This document shows, piece after piece, positions 26,228-35,200 of a DNA stretch of 64,000 nucleotides. How positions within the stretch are numbered: position 1 is the stretch's first letter; every line of letters begins with the position of its first letter. The stretch is from Stenotrophomonas rhizophila. GTDB lineage: Bacteria; Pseudomonadota; Gammaproteobacteria; Xanthomonadales; Xanthomonadaceae. The notes under the pieces are model-generated. The model was not told where the DNA came from, searched no databases, and saw only the letters and a list, made by a program, of their open reading frames with translations. The position numbers were made by a program, and so were the translations under genes. The stretch spans positions 4,041,728 through 4,105,727 of the forward strand of contig NZ_CP007597.1 of NCBI RefSeq assembly GCF_000661955.1, in the 5' to 3' direction.

Positions 26228-27522
26228 GCGCCCCGGCCGATCCCCAACTGGAACGCGCGGTCAGCCGCTGGCAGATCGTCGGGCTGTCGATCAACGATGT
26301 GATCGGCAGCGGCATCTACCTGCTGCCCGCCGCCACCGTCGCCCTGCTCGGTCCCTTCAGCCTGTGGGGCGTGGTCGCCGCCGGCATCGTGGTGGCGCTG
26401 CTGGTGCTGTGTTACGCGCAGGCCGCCAGCTACTTCGACGAGCCCGGTGGCAGCTACCTGTATGCCCGCGAGGCGTTCGGCCGGTTTGCCGGGTTCGAGA
26501 TCGGCTGGATGATCTGGCTCACCCGGATCAGCTCGGCCGCCGCGCTCAGCAACGCGCTGGCCGACGCGGTGGCGCGGTTCTGGCCATGGGCCGGGCATGA
26601 TCTCGGCCGCGTGCTGATCATCGTGGTGTCGCTGGGCTTCCTTACCGCGGTCAACGTGGCCGGGGTGCGTTCGGCTGCGCGCACCGGGGTGATCCTGGTG
26701 ATCGGCAAGCTGCTGCCGCTGCTGCTGTTCGTGGCGATCGGCGCGTTCTACGTCGACATGGATCTGGCCTTCTCCGGGGTCCGCCCGGACCCGCACGACC
26801 TGCAGCGCATGGGCGAGGCCGCGTTGCTGCTGCTGTACGCCTATGCCGGCTTCGAGAACATTCCGGCTGCCGCGGGCGAGTACAAGAACCCACGCCGCGA
26901 TATTCCGTTCGCACTGATCACCATGATCGTCAGCGTCACCGTCATCTACGGCGCGGTGCAGCTGGTGGCGCAGGGCACGCTGGCCAACCTGGCCGCGTCG
27001 CCCACGCCGCTGGCCGACGCGGCCTCCCGCTTCGGTGGCGAGGCGCTGGCGCTGATCCTCACCGTGGGCGCCACCATTTCCATCTTGGGCACCAACAGCA
27101 ACACCATGATGATGGGCCCGCGCTTCCTGTTCGCCCTGGCCCGCGATGGCTACGGGCCGAAGGTGCTGGCCAACGTGCACCCGCGCTTCCGCACGCCGGC
27201 GGCGGCCATCGTGACCCAGGGCGTGATCGCGCTGGCGCTGGCGCTCTCCGGTTCGTTCGTGCAGTTGGCGCTGCTGTCGATGACCACGCGCCTGTTCGCC
27301 TATATCGGCACGGCCGCGGCGGTGCTGGTGCTGGCGCGTCGTTTCCGCGACCGCCCCGGTGCGTTGAAGTTGCCCGGCGGCCCGGTGATTCCGGTGCTGG
27401 CACTGGTGCTGTGCGTGGCGCTGTTCGTGAGTGCCAGCTGGCAGAACATCGCGGCAGCCGGCATCGCGTTCGTGGTGGGCGCGGTGATCTACCAACTGCC
27501 GCGCAAGGATCGACCGGCCTGA
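26224..27522 (+). CDS. APC-superfamily amino acid permease
   Basis: The 432-residue protein has about twelve membrane segments and the APC first-helix motif NDVIGSGIYLLPAATVALLG, in which GSGIY binds the amino-acid backbone. A charged loop, YKNPRRDIPFA, matches the family. It probably imports free amino acids or small amino compounds across the inner membrane. The 4-bp overlap with the YkuD-fold gene shows translational coupling, so the imported substrate is probably released by the periplasmic enzymes of the cluster. Confidence 0.85.
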   Translation: MSAPADPQLERAVSRWQIVGLSINDVIGSGIYLLPAATVALLGPFSLWGVVAAGIVVALLVLCYAQAASYFDEPGGSYLYAREAFGRFAGFEIGWMIWLTRISSAAALSNALADAVARFWPWAGHDLGRVLIIVVSLGFLTAVNVAGVRSAARTGVILVIGKLLPLLLFVAIGAFYVDMDLAFSGVRPDPHDLQRMGEAALLLLYAYAGFENIPAAAGEYKNPRRDIPFALITMIVSVTVIYGAVQLVAQGTLANLAASPTPLADAASRFGGEALALILTVGATISILGTNSNTMMMGPRFLFALARDGYGPKVLANVHPRFRTPAAAIVTQGVIALALALSGSFVQLALLSMTTRLFAYIGTAAAVLVLARRFRDRPGALKLPGGPVIPVLALVLCVALFVSASWQNIAAAGIAFVVGAVIYQLPRKDRPA

Positions 27523-27629
27523 ACCGCAGCCACGCGGTGGATGACGCTTGATGTGTCATTCACCTCGTCGGCCCACGGCGTTAACCGGCATCTGGGTAAG
27601 TTGGACCCTCACCCAACCGGAGCCACCAC

Positions 27630-27977
27630 ATGCCTACTGACTACCAGATTCCCGGCCGGGTGCCGGAAGACGGCGTGCCGCGCCAGGCGGTATCGGACTA
27701 TTGGCGCGAACGCTTCCCGAGCGAGCCGTACTACGACAACAGCCAGTTCTACGACGATTACGAGCCGGCGTACCAGCTGGGGCACTACTCGCGCGCCGAC
27801 GAGATGATCCGCGCCTACGAGCAGGTGGAAGCCGAACTGGAAACGCGCTGGGCGCAGGAGCGCGGCAAGAGCAAGCTGACGTGGGAACAGGCGCGCAATG
27901 CCGTGCGCCGTGGCTGGGATGAATCCACCGCCCTGCACCAGTCGCACCTGGACAAGGGCGTGCCGCGCGGCACCTGA
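27630..27977 (+). CDS. Hypothetical acidic soluble protein
   Basis: The 115-residue protein begins MPTDYQIPGRVPEDGV and is rich in Tyr, Glu and Asp, with an ARNAVRRGWDESTALHQ segment near the end. No signal peptide or membrane segment is present. I recall similar small proteins in xanthomonads, but no function is known. CCGGAG precedes the ATG. It converges with the YiaA/B-family gene. Confidence 0.55.
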   Translation: MPTDYQIPGRVPEDGVPRQAVSDYWRERFPSEPYYDNSQFYDDYEPAYQLGHYSRADEMIRAYEQVEAELETRWAQERGKSKLTWEQARNAVRRGWDESTALHQSHLDKGVPRGT

Positions 27978-28002
27978 GGCAGCGCGCGGCACCCGCCAGC
28001 GC

Positions 28003-28440
28003 TTAGTCGCCGCTGGGCAGCGGCGGAATCTCGCGCACATTGCCACCCGCGGCCATCAGGTCGCGGGTGTTCTTCTGCACCGCCACCGCGCCGAACAGGC
28101 TCAAGGCGAAGGCCATGCCGTAGAAGCCCTTTTCACTGAGCAGCAGCGTGGCGTTCCACAGGCCCACCAACAGCAACAGCAGCGAGGCCAACAGCGCGAA
28201 CCAGCACAGCGCGTAGTACAGGCCGCTGACCGGAATGTCCTCCACGCGGTCGCGCACGCTCTTTTGCAGCGACACCGCCGCAAACAGGCCGAACAACAGC
28301 AGGGTGAGGTAATAGCCCTTCTCGTTGAGCGCCATCTCGGCGTTGAACAGACCAACCAGATAGGCCGCCGCGCCCAGCAGCAGCGCTGCCCACGAGGCGG
28401 CAATGAAGGCCGGGGACGGCTTGTGCACCTGTTGTTTCAT
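28003..28440 (-). CDS. YiaA/YiaB-family inner-membrane protein
   Basis: The 145-residue protein starts [16 protein letters not shown] and has two repeated halves, each with two membrane helices and a similar motif ([31 protein letters not shown] in part, and the related [16 protein letters not shown]). Paired halves of this type are the mark of the YiaA/YiaB family. GGAG lies nine bases before the ATG at 28440, which decides the start over the upstream ATG at 28455. The function is unknown. Confidence 0.75.
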   Translation of the reverse strand: MKQQVHKPSPAFIAASWAALLLGAAAYLVGLFNAEMALNEKGYYLTLLLFGLFAAVSLQKSVRDRVEDIPVSGLYYALCWFALLASLLLLLVGLWNATLLLSEKGFYGMAFALSLFGAVAVQKNTRDLMAAGGNVREIPPLPSGD

Positions 28441-28617
28441 GTGATCCAACTCCATTTGATGGCGGCAAGCCGCACGCGCCGCCCCACGGGCAGCCCGCGC
28501 CAACGGTAGCCGATCACGGCCCGCGCGCCTACGGGGGATGACGTATGGTCCACGCCGCGTTGATGGGCATGCTGTACAACCATGGCTGGCCATCGCATCC
28601 CCACCCGGAGATACCCC

Positions 28618-29766
28618 ATGACCCGCAAGCTGCTGCTCTCGCTCGCCGTCACCCTTACCCTGCCCCTGTTCGCCACCGCCTGCGTGGCGGCTGACAAGGC
28701 GGCCGCCCCGGTCCTGAAGAAGGCCGAGTGGCCCTTCGCCGCCACCGACGCCGGCACCTTCAACGAACCGTGGGCGATGAGCTTCCTGCCCGATGGCAGC
28801 CTGCTGGTCAGTGAAAAGGCCGGCACCCTGCAGCATGTAGACCTGAAAACCGGCAAACGCGCCGCCATCAGCGGCGTGCCCAAGGTGGCCTATGCCGGCC
28901 AGGGCGGCTTCGGCGACGTGCTGCCGCACCCGGGCTTTGCCAAGAACCAGCTGGTGTATGTGAGCTATGCCGAGGCCGGCGAAGGCGACACCCGCGGCGC
29001 CGCCGTGGGCCGCGCCCGCCTGGTGCTGGCCGCCGATGGCAGCGGCGCGCTGCAGGACTTCAAGGTGATCTGGCGCCAGACCCCCAAGGTGGAAGGCGGC
29101 GGCCATTACGGCCACCGCCTGGCGTTCGGCCCGGACGGCAAGTTGTGGATCACCTCCAGCGAACGCCAGAAGTTCGATCCGGCCCAGGACATGGGCGGCA
29201 ACCTTGGCAAGATCGTGCGCCTGAATGACGACGGCAGCGTGCCGGCCGACAACCCGTTCGCCTCGCAGGGCGGCGTGGCCGCGCAGGTCTGGTCGCTGGG
29301 TCACCGCAACGCGCTGGGCATCGCCTTCGATGCGCGCGGCAAGCTGTGGGTACATGAAATGGGCCCGGCCGGTGGCGATGAGCTCAACCTGATCGAGCGG
29401 GGCGCCAACTACGGCTACCCGATCGTGTCCAACGGCAACCACTACGACGGCCGCGACATTCCCGACCACAGCACCCGCCCGGAGTTCGCCGCGCCCAAGG
29501 TGACCTGGACGCCGGTGATTTCGCCGGCCGGTTTCATCATCTACACCGGTACGCAGTTCCCGCAGTGGAAGGGCAGCGGCTTCATCGGCGGGCTGTCGTC
29601 CAAGTCACTGGTGCGGGTGGCCTTCGATGGCGACAACGCGCGCGAAGCCGAGCGTTTCGACATGGGCGAGCGCATCCGCGAAGTGGAACAGGGCCCGGAT
29701 GGCGCTATCTGGCTGCTGGAAGACGGGAAGAACGGGCGGTTGTTGAAGCTCACCCCGAAGGGGTGA
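28618..29766 (+). CDS. PQQ-dependent aldose sugar dehydrogenase-type (YliI/Asd-like) beta-propeller protein
   Basis: The 382-residue protein has a leader ([19 protein letters not shown], then TACVAAD). The six-bladed propeller shows [32 protein letters not shown] and [21 protein letters not shown], with the His, Arg and acidic residues that contact PQQ and calcium in this family. It oxidises aldoses in the periplasm. An ATAC sequence near cleavage resembles a weak lipobox. GGAG lies before the ATG. No pqq genes are in the window. Confidence 0.8.
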   Translation: MTRKLLLSLAVTLTLPLFATACVAADKAAAPVLKKAEWPFAATDAGTFNEPWAMSFLPDGSLLVSEKAGTLQHVDLKTGKRAAISGVPKVAYAGQGGFGDVLPHPGFAKNQLVYVSYAEAGEGDTRGAAVGRARLVLAADGSGALQDFKVIWRQTPKVEGGGHYGHRLAFGPDGKLWITSSERQKFDPAQDMGGNLGKIVRLNDDGSVPADNPFASQGGVAAQVWSLGHRNALGIAFDARGKLWVHEMGPAGGDELNLIERGANYGYPIVSNGNHYDGRDIPDHSTRPEFAAPKVTWTPVISPAGFIIYTGTQFPQWKGSGFIGGLSSKSLVRVAFDGDNAREAERFDMGERIREVEQGPDGAIWLLEDGKNGRLLKLTPKG

Positions 29767-29793
29767 GCTGAGGGCGTACCGCGGGATCTGCGC

Positions 29794-29924
29794 GTACCGA
29801 CCAACGGTCGGTACCTACCAGGTGGGAGCAATGCCCCATCACTGGGTGCCGAGCAGCGGGTCGGTACCCACCGGTTCGGGGCAATGCCCGGTCATGGCGT
29901 GCCGACCAACGGTCGGTACGCACC
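29794..29924. repeat. SMAG-related repeat group
   Basis: Inverted elements of the GTACCGACCAACGGTCGGTAC type occur at 29794-29818 and 29899-29923, with a looser related segment between them. They fill the 160-bp gap between convergent genes. Confidence 0.65.
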
Positions 29925-29926
29925 GG

Positions 29927-30535
29927 TCAATCCTGTACGGTGACGATGCCGACCTTGGCCTTGGTGCAGTCGTTGGCCGGGCAGATGCCGTTGATCCAGA
30001 TCTGGCCGTTGCCCAGCATCACGCCCTGCCAGTTGACGAACACGTCGTCGAATTTCTGTTCGGTGATGGTCCTGGCGATGTCGGCGGTGATGATGCGGTC
30101 GTACTCGCGCTCGAATGTCGCGGCATCGGCGACTTTGCGCTTCTTGCCGCCCACGTTGACGTTCACCGGGTACAGCGGCAGGGCGGCCACGGCCTTGGCA
30201 TCGTGCGCGGCCACGCCCTTCTGCAGTGCAGTGAAGACGGCCTCATAACGGGGTGCATCGCCGAGCAGGCGTTCGATGCGCTGGCGGACGTCGCCGTCGC
30301 TGCTGTCGGCGGTAGGATCCGGTGCGGCGGTGGCAGGCGTGGTCTGCGCGGCCGCTTCGGCCGGCGTTGCCACCGCATCGGGCGACATGCCGGCCGTCGG
30401 CGCGTCCTCGCTGGGCGTGGTGGTCGTGGTGGGCGGCGAGGTGGGTGCAGGGGCGGCCGCATCGGCCGCCGGCGGTGCCGGCTGCGAGCATGCCGCCAGC
30501 AACAGGGTGGGAAGCAGGATTCGGATCGCGCGCAT
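29927..30535 (-). CDS. Lipoprotein of unknown function with Pro/Thr-rich linker
   Basis: The 202-residue product has a lipobox (MRAIRILLPTLLLAAC, then SQPAPP), followed by about 70 residues rich in Pro, Thr and Ala. The C-terminal domain contains PLYPVNVNVGGKKRKV, ITEQKFDDVFVNWQGVMLGNGQIWINGIC and ends near CPANDCTKAKVG, with two Cys that could pair. It looks like a periplasmic lipid-anchored domain on a flexible stalk. The family was not recognised. Confidence 0.65.
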   Translation of the reverse strand: MRAIRILLPTLLLAACSQPAPPAADAAAPAPTSPPTTTTTPSEDAPTAGMSPDAVATPAEAAAQTTPATAAPDPTADSSDGDVRQRIERLLGDAPRYEAVFTALQKGVAAHDAKAVAALPLYPVNVNVGGKKRKVADAATFEREYDRIITADIARTITEQKFDDVFVNWQGVMLGNGQIWINGICPANDCTKAKVGIVTVQD

Positions 30536-30644
30536 GCTGGCTCCATCGATGTGCAAGGCAGCCAGCCTAACCGCCCAAACGTCAGCCGCCGATGACGGCC
30601 ACAGCCGCACCACAGGGGATGACGGCCACACCCAAAACAACCGG

Positions 30645-30818
30645 GGTAGAGCCGACCGTTGGTCGGCTACCGCCACAGGCGACCAACCCACAACGTAGAG
30701 CCGACCGTTGGTCGGCTACCGCCACAGGCGACCGACCCACCGTAGAGCCGACCGTTGGTCGGCTGCCGTCAAGCGGAGACCGATGCGTTCGGGGCAGCCG
30801 ACCAAGGGTCGGCTCTAC
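30645..30818. repeat. SMAG tandem array (four elements)
   Basis: Three direct copies of GTAGAGCCGACCGTTGGTCGG (starting at 30645, 30695 and 30742) are spaced 50 and 47 bp apart with similar spacers (GCCACAGGCGACC). A fourth inverted copy ends in CTAC at 30818. The array lies between the lipoprotein gene and the end of the GH3 gene. Confidence 0.85.
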
Positions 30819-30849
30819 CGCCGGGGCGGCGGCGATGCCCCTCGCAGGA

Positions 30850-33024
30850 TCAACCCGCCAGCAACTCGAAGATCACCGGCTCGCCGCTCGCCGACGACGC
30901 ACACACCCACAGCTCAAACTGACCCGGCTCGGCGCGGAACACGCCATCGCGACCCGTGAAGCCCAGCGCGTGGCGGTCCAGGGTGAACTGCACCTCGGTG
31001 CTCTGGCCCGGCTGCAGCGCCACCTTGCGGAACGCCTTCAACTCACGCACCGGCCGCACGCGGCTGGCCACGCGGTCGTGGATGTACAGCTGCACCACTT
31101 CCTCGCCCGCCACCGCACCGGTGTTGGTGAGCGTGGTGGTGATGGTCAGGGTGTCGTCCCAGCCCAGCGTCTCCGCACTCAACTGCGGCACGCCGTAACC
31201 GAAGGTGGTGTAGCCCACGCCATGCCCGAACGGATACAGCGCCTCGTTCGGGATCTCGCGCCAGCGCGCCTTGAACTCGGACATGGTAGGCAGTTCCGGG
31301 CGACCGGTGCGCGGGTGGTTGTAGAAGAACGGCTGCTGGCCCGACACCTGCGGGAAGCTCACCGGCAGGCGGCCGGACGGGTTGTAGTCGCCGAACAGCA
31401 CATCGGCCACGGCATGACCGGTCTGGGTGCCCAGGTACCAGGTGATCGCCACGGCCTGCGCATTGCGCACCGCGCCCTGCAGTGCCAGCGCGCGACCATT
31501 GCGCAGCAGCACCACCAGCGGCTTGCCGGTCATGGCCACCGCTTCGGCCAGCGCCTGCTGCGCCGGCGGCAGCGTAATTTCCACGCGCGACTGTGCTTCA
31601 CCGCTGTAACGCTGCGGTTCGCCCAGCGCCAGCACCACCACATCGGCGCGCAGCGCCGCAGCCACGGCCTGCTCGATGCCGTCCTGCACGGCTGCTTCCA
31701 GATCGCAACCCGGCACGATTTCAAGCAGTGCTTCATCGCTGATCGCCGCGCGCACGCCGGTCTCCAGGCTCACATAGCGGGTCTTGTCGCCGAACAGGGT
31801 CCAGCACCCTTCAATGTTCTCGCGGTCCTGCACGAACGGGCCGATCAGCGCGATCTTCTGCCCGGTCTTCTTCAGCGGCAGCACCGCGTCGGTGTTCTTG
31901 AGCAGCACGATCGAACGGCGCGCAGCGTCGCGCGACAGTTCATCGTGTTCGGCGATGTGCGCAGTGGAGGCTTCGCGGTCCAGATCCAGCGAGCGGTAGG
32001 GATCGTCGAACAGGCCGATCGCATCCTTCAGGCGCAGGATGCGGCGCACCGACTCGTCCAACGTGGCCATCGGCACCTCGCCACTCTCGATCAGGCCCGG
32101 CAGGTGTTCGGCATAGAAGCCGCTCTGCATGCTCAGGTCCAGGCCGGCGGTGAAGGCCTTGGCGGTGGCGTCGCGGTCATCGGCGGCATAGCCGTGCGCC
32201 ACCAGCTCCATGTCGGCGGTGTAATCGGAGATCACCACGCCCGGGAACTTCCATTCGCCGCGCAGGATGTCGGTGAGCAGTTCGGCGTTGGCGCTGGCCG
32301 GCACACCGTTGATGTCGTTGAACGAGGACATCACGGTGAGCGCGCCGGCCTCGAAGGCGGCCTGGAACGGCGGCAGGTGCACGTCGCGCAGGGTCTGCGG
32401 CGAGATGTCGACCATGTTGTATTCCATGCCGGCCATCACCGCGCCGTAGGCGGCGAAATGCTTCGGCGTGGCCAGCAGCGCATCGGCGGCGCGCAGGTCC
32501 GGGCCCTGGAAGCCGCGCACGCGGGCGGCGGCGAACGCACAGCCCAGCACCACGTCTTCACCGGCACCTTCGGCACCGCGGCCCCAGCGCTGGTCGCGGG
32601 CGATGTCCACCGCCGGTGCGTAGGTCCAGTGCAGGCCGGCCGCCGTGGCTTCCACCGCAGTGGCGCGCGCGGTGCGCTCGGCCAGGTCCGGCTCGAAGCT
32701 GGCGGCTTCGCCCAGCGGGATCGGGAACACCGTGCGCATGCCGTGGATGACGTCGGCGGCCAGGATCACCGGAATGCCCAGGCGGCTTTCTTCCAGCGCC
32801 ACCTGCTGGATGCGGCGGCCGGCTTCCACGCCCACGCCATTGAACAGCGACCCCACCTTGCCCTCGCGCACCTGCTGCAGCACCTGGTCGGCGTTGAGCA
32901 CGTTGGCTTCCGGGTTCACGTCCGGGGCGAACGGCCGAACCATGTCGGCGAACACACCGAGCTGGCCGACTTTTTCTTCGACGGTCATCTTGGCAATGAG
33001 GGTTTCGATACGATCGGCGGCCAC
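30850..33024 (-). CDS. Glycoside hydrolase family 3 beta-glucosidase-like enzyme
   Basis: The 724-residue protein has the GH3 N-terminal barrel (IPVILAADVIHGMRTVFPIPLG, the substrate-binding GEDVVLG and KHFAAYG), the nucleophile Asp267 in VISDYTAD, a second alpha/beta domain (RRSIVLLKNTDAVLPLKK) and a C-terminal fibronectin III-like domain. It resembles BglX but has no signal peptide, so it appears cytoplasmic. GTG at 33024 is the start, with AAGGA six bases upstream. It should hydrolyse beta-linked glucosides or xylosides; the true substrate is not set by sequence. Confidence 0.9.
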   Translation of the reverse strand: MAADRIETLIAKMTVEEKVGQLGVFADMVRPFAPDVNPEANVLNADQVLQQVREGKVGSLFNGVGVEAGRRIQQVALEESRLGIPVILAADVIHGMRTVFPIPLGEAASFEPDLAERTARATAVEATAAGLHWTYAPAVDIARDQRWGRGAEGAGEDVVLGCAFAAARVRGFQGPDLRAADALLATPKHFAAYGAVMAGMEYNMVDISPQTLRDVHLPPFQAAFEAGALTVMSSFNDINGVPASANAELLTDILRGEWKFPGVVISDYTADMELVAHGYAADDRDATAKAFTAGLDLSMQSGFYAEHLPGLIESGEVPMATLDESVRRILRLKDAIGLFDDPYRSLDLDREASTAHIAEHDELSRDAARRSIVLLKNTDAVLPLKKTGQKIALIGPFVQDRENIEGCWTLFGDKTRYVSLETGVRAAISDEALLEIVPGCDLEAAVQDGIEQAVAAALRADVVVLALGEPQRYSGEAQSRVEITLPPAQQALAEAVAMTGKPLVVLLRNGRALALQGAVRNAQAVAITWYLGTQTGHAVADVLFGDYNPSGRLPVSFPQVSGQQPFFYNHPRTGRPELPTMSEFKARWREIPNEALYPFGHGVGYTTFGYGVPQLSAETLGWDDTLTITTTLTNTGAVAGEEVVQLYIHDRVASRVRPVRELKAFRKVALQPGQSTEVQFTLDRHALGFTGRDGVFRAEPGQFELWVCASSASGEPVIFELLAG

Positions 33025-33036
33025 CGGCTGTCCTTA

Positions 33037-33050
33037 TGAAAACGTTTACA
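33037..33050. promoter_or_regulatory. LacI/GalR-type operator upstream of the GH3 gene
   Basis: TGAAAACGTTTACA has the AAACGTTT core typical of LacI/GalR operators and lies 13 bp upstream of the GH3 start codon. Binding there would block transcription. The regulator is not in the window. Confidence 0.55.
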
Positions 33051-33123
33051 AGGCCAGGATTCTAGCGTTCCCGGGCCCGTTGTGAATGATTTTGACGTTC
33101 ATTTTTCTTCCCCGGGGGAAGAA

Positions 33124-33151
33124 CCCCGCCACCGTGAGCGCGGTGGCGGGG
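33124..33151 (-). terminator. Hairpin terminator candidate after the mechanosensitive channel gene
   Basis: CCCCGCCACCG (33124-33134) pairs with CGGTGGCGGGG (33141-33151). On the minus strand TTCTTCCC follows, a weak U-tract. The position ten bases beyond the channel stop codon supports a terminator. Confidence 0.5.
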
Positions 33152-33161
33152 GCACAGGAGC

Positions 33162-34439
33162 TTACTCTGCGGCGGCCAGGCGCTGCTGGCCGGCCATCAA
33201 CATCGCATCACTGGAGGCCTGGAACACGCGCAGCCCGAAGGCCGGCAGCGTGGCCAGCAGGTGGTCGAACACGTCCGACTGGATGCCCTCGTACTCGCCC
33301 CACGCGGTGGTGCGGGTGAAGCAGTAGATCTCCAGCGGCAGGCCTTCGGTGGTCGGCTGCAGCTGCCGTACCAGCAGCGTCATGTCCGTATGGATACCCG
33401 AATGCTGGCGCAGGTAGCGCTCCACATACGCGCGGAACGTGCCCAGGTTGGTCACCCGCCGCGCATTCACCGCCGCCACGCCCTTGGCCTGCAGCTGCGC
33501 GTTCCACTGCTGCAGTTCGCTCTGCTTCTCGCGCAGGTATTCGCCCAGCACCGCGAACTGTTCCAGTTCGGCCAGCATCGGCGCATCGACGAAGCCCACG
33601 CTGTGCTGGTCCAGGTACAGCGCGCGCTTGATCCGGCGTCCGCCGGCCTCCTGCATGCCGCGCCAGTTCTTGAACGACTCGGTGACCAGCTTCTTGGTCG
33701 GGATGGTGGTGATGGTCTTGTCGAAGTTCTGCACGGTGATGGTGTGCAGGGCGATGTCGATGACGTCGCCGTCGGCATTCTGGCTGGGCATCTCGATCCA
33801 GTCGCCCAGCCGCACCCGGCCGTCGCCGCTGATCTGCACGCTGGCCACCAGCGACAGGATGGTGTCCTGGAAGATCAGCATCAGCACGGCGGTGGCCGCG
33901 CCCAGCCCGGTGACCAGGTAGCGCAGGTCCACCCCGGCCAGGGTGGCCACGATCGACAGCCCGGCGATGACGAAGATGACGATCTTGCCAACCTGGAGGT
34001 AGCCCTTGATCGGCTTGTTGCGCGCGTCGGGGCGGCGCTCGTAGATGTCGTTGGCCGCGTCCAGCGCGTGCGAGATCGCCAGCGCCACGGTCAGGATCGC
34101 CCAGGCCTGGCAGGCGCCGATGACGAAGGCCACCAGCGGCGCAGGCAGGTCGGGCACCACGGTGATGCCGGCGGCGATCACCTGGCTGGGCACCACGTTG
34201 GACAACCGCGACACCACCCGCATCACGTTGCTGCCGCGCCCGCCATGGGCGGTCCCGCCGGGCAGCCGGTTGATCAACCCGCGCAGGCCGCGCAGCAGGA
34301 TCTTCTTGGTGACGAAATTGGCCAGCCACGCGGCCAGAGCCAGCAGGCACAGCACCGAGGCGGTGTAGGCCCACGGCCAGGGTTCGAGGGTTCGCTGCAG
34401 GTCGTCCAGCCAACGGGTTGCTACTACCGCATCCAGCAT
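33162..34439 (-). CDS. Mechanosensitive ion channel, YbdG-like (MscS superfamily)
   Basis: The 425-residue protein has five hydrophobic spans, then the MscS pore-like helix with Ala/Gly pattern (LVTGLGAATAVLMLIFQDTILSL in part) and the beta domain RVRLGDWIEMPS, GDVIDIALHTITVQNFDKTI and ITTIPTKKLV. The extra insertion after the beta domain (RRIKRALYLDQHSVGFV) matches the YbdG subgroup. It opens on membrane tension and releases solutes during osmotic downshock. Located in the inner membrane. A SMAG pair separates it from folB. Confidence 0.85.
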   Translation of the reverse strand: MLDAVVATRWLDDLQRTLEPWPWAYTASVLCLLALAAWLANFVTKKILLRGLRGLINRLPGGTAHGGRGSNVMRVVSRLSNVVPSQVIAAGITVVPDLPAPLVAFVIGACQAWAILTVALAISHALDAANDIYERRPDARNKPIKGYLQVGKIVIFVIAGLSIVATLAGVDLRYLVTGLGAATAVLMLIFQDTILSLVASVQISGDGRVRLGDWIEMPSQNADGDVIDIALHTITVQNFDKTITTIPTKKLVTESFKNWRGMQEAGGRRIKRALYLDQHSVGFVDAPMLAELEQFAVLGEYLREKQSELQQWNAQLQAKGVAAVNARRVTNLGTFRAYVERYLRQHSGIHTDMTLLVRQLQPTTEGLPLEIYCFTRTTAWGEYEGIQSDVFDHLLATLPAFGLRVFQASSDAMLMAGQQRLAAAE

Positions 34440-34466
34440 CTTGTTGAAGTCTCCAGATTTGGGGGT

Positions 34467-34538
34467 TGCCGGGCAGCGCCCGGCACTACGGTGGTTCGGG
34501 TTGCCGGGCAGAGCCCGGCACTACGGTGGGCAGCGCCC
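34467..34538. repeat. SMAG elements between folB and the channel gene
   Basis: Two minus-orientation elements centred on GCCGGGCAGCGCCCGGC and GCCGGGCAGAGCCCGGC each end in CTAC, and a third half-element CAGCGCCCGG abuts the folB stop codon. They fill the gap between folB and the mechanosensitive channel gene. Confidence 0.75.
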
Positions 34539-34540
34539 GG

Positions 34541-34900
34541 TCAGGACGCGCTGCGTTCGATGATCACGCCCACCGCGCGCGCGCCGCGCACGGCGCCGGG
34601 CTTGCTCAGCTTGAGGCGCAGCCATTCCACCTTGAATTCACGCAGCACGATCTCGGCGATGCGCTCAGCCAGGGTTTCGACGAGGCCGAAATCGGACTCG
34701 CGCACGAACTGCTCGATGCGCTTGCTCACGGCCTTGTAGTTGAGGGTATCGGCGATGTCGTCGCTGGCCGCCGGGCGACGATTGTCGAAGCCCATTTCCA
34801 GGTCGAACCGCAGGGTCTGGCGGATCCGCCGTTCCCAGTCGTAGATGCCGATCAGGGCATCGATCTCGAGCCCTTCGATGAATACCTTGTCCATAGCCAT
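34541..34900 (-). CDS. folB: Dihydroneopterin aldolase
   Basis: The 119-residue protein is about the length of E. coli FolB (122). It starts MAMDKVFIEGLEIDALIGIYDWER, with the family motif IYDWERRIRQTLRFDLEM and the lysine-containing LKLSKPGAV. FolB cleaves 7,8-dihydroneopterin in folate synthesis in the cytoplasm. The ATG at 34900 or an inner ATG at 34894 are both possible. It lies downstream of tsaD, as in many gammaproteobacteria, with a hairpin between them. Confidence 0.9.
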   Translation of the reverse strand: MAMDKVFIEGLEIDALIGIYDWERRIRQTLRFDLEMGFDNRRPAASDDIADTLNYKAVSKRIEQFVRESDFGLVETLAERIAEIVLREFKVEWLRLKLSKPGAVRGARAVGVIIERSAS

Positions 34901-35200
34901 GCCACGTGGAAGATGCCGAACATGGTAACGGCGCGGGCCGGAACGTGCCGGGAACCGGGGGCAAATGCGGTCGGAGACGCCCAAAGACAAAGGGCCCCGC
35001 AGGGCCCTTTGCTTACCACCTTGTCCCCGGGGGGAGATGGGGATCACCCATCCGCATGTCCCGGTGGCACGTCATGATGACGCTACGTGATGGCAACGAC
35101 AGCGGCAAGCCCGGGGTGGCAGAACTGCAATGCGCAGTGGATTCGCACCGTACGCTCTCTTGCAGGCGCACCGGAGTAAACACGAAGCGCCCAACTCCGC
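34901..35200. other. 300-bp gap between folB and tsaD
   Basis: It holds the perfect hairpin CAAAGGGCCC-CGCA-GGGCCCTTTG (34988-35011) and a short CGTCA-TGA-TGACG repeat (35070-35082). No coding frame is convincing. A small RNA is possible but not shown. Confidence 0.5.
34988..35011 (-). terminator. Terminator-like hairpin downstream of tsaD
   Basis: A 10-bp perfect stem with a 4-base loop is followed on the minus strand by TCTTTGG. It most likely ends the tsaD transcript about 190 bp past its stop. Confidence 0.6.

Noticed and set aside
30645..30818. CRISPR-like repeats
   Set aside because: The repeats are palindromic with GTAG heads, the spacers are almost the same, and there are too few copies; this is a SMAG array and not a CRISPR.
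30592..33039. An 815-residue plus-strand frame opposite the GH3 gene
   Set aside because: It begins inside a SMAG array and runs antisense to a clear GH3 enzyme; no family features are present.
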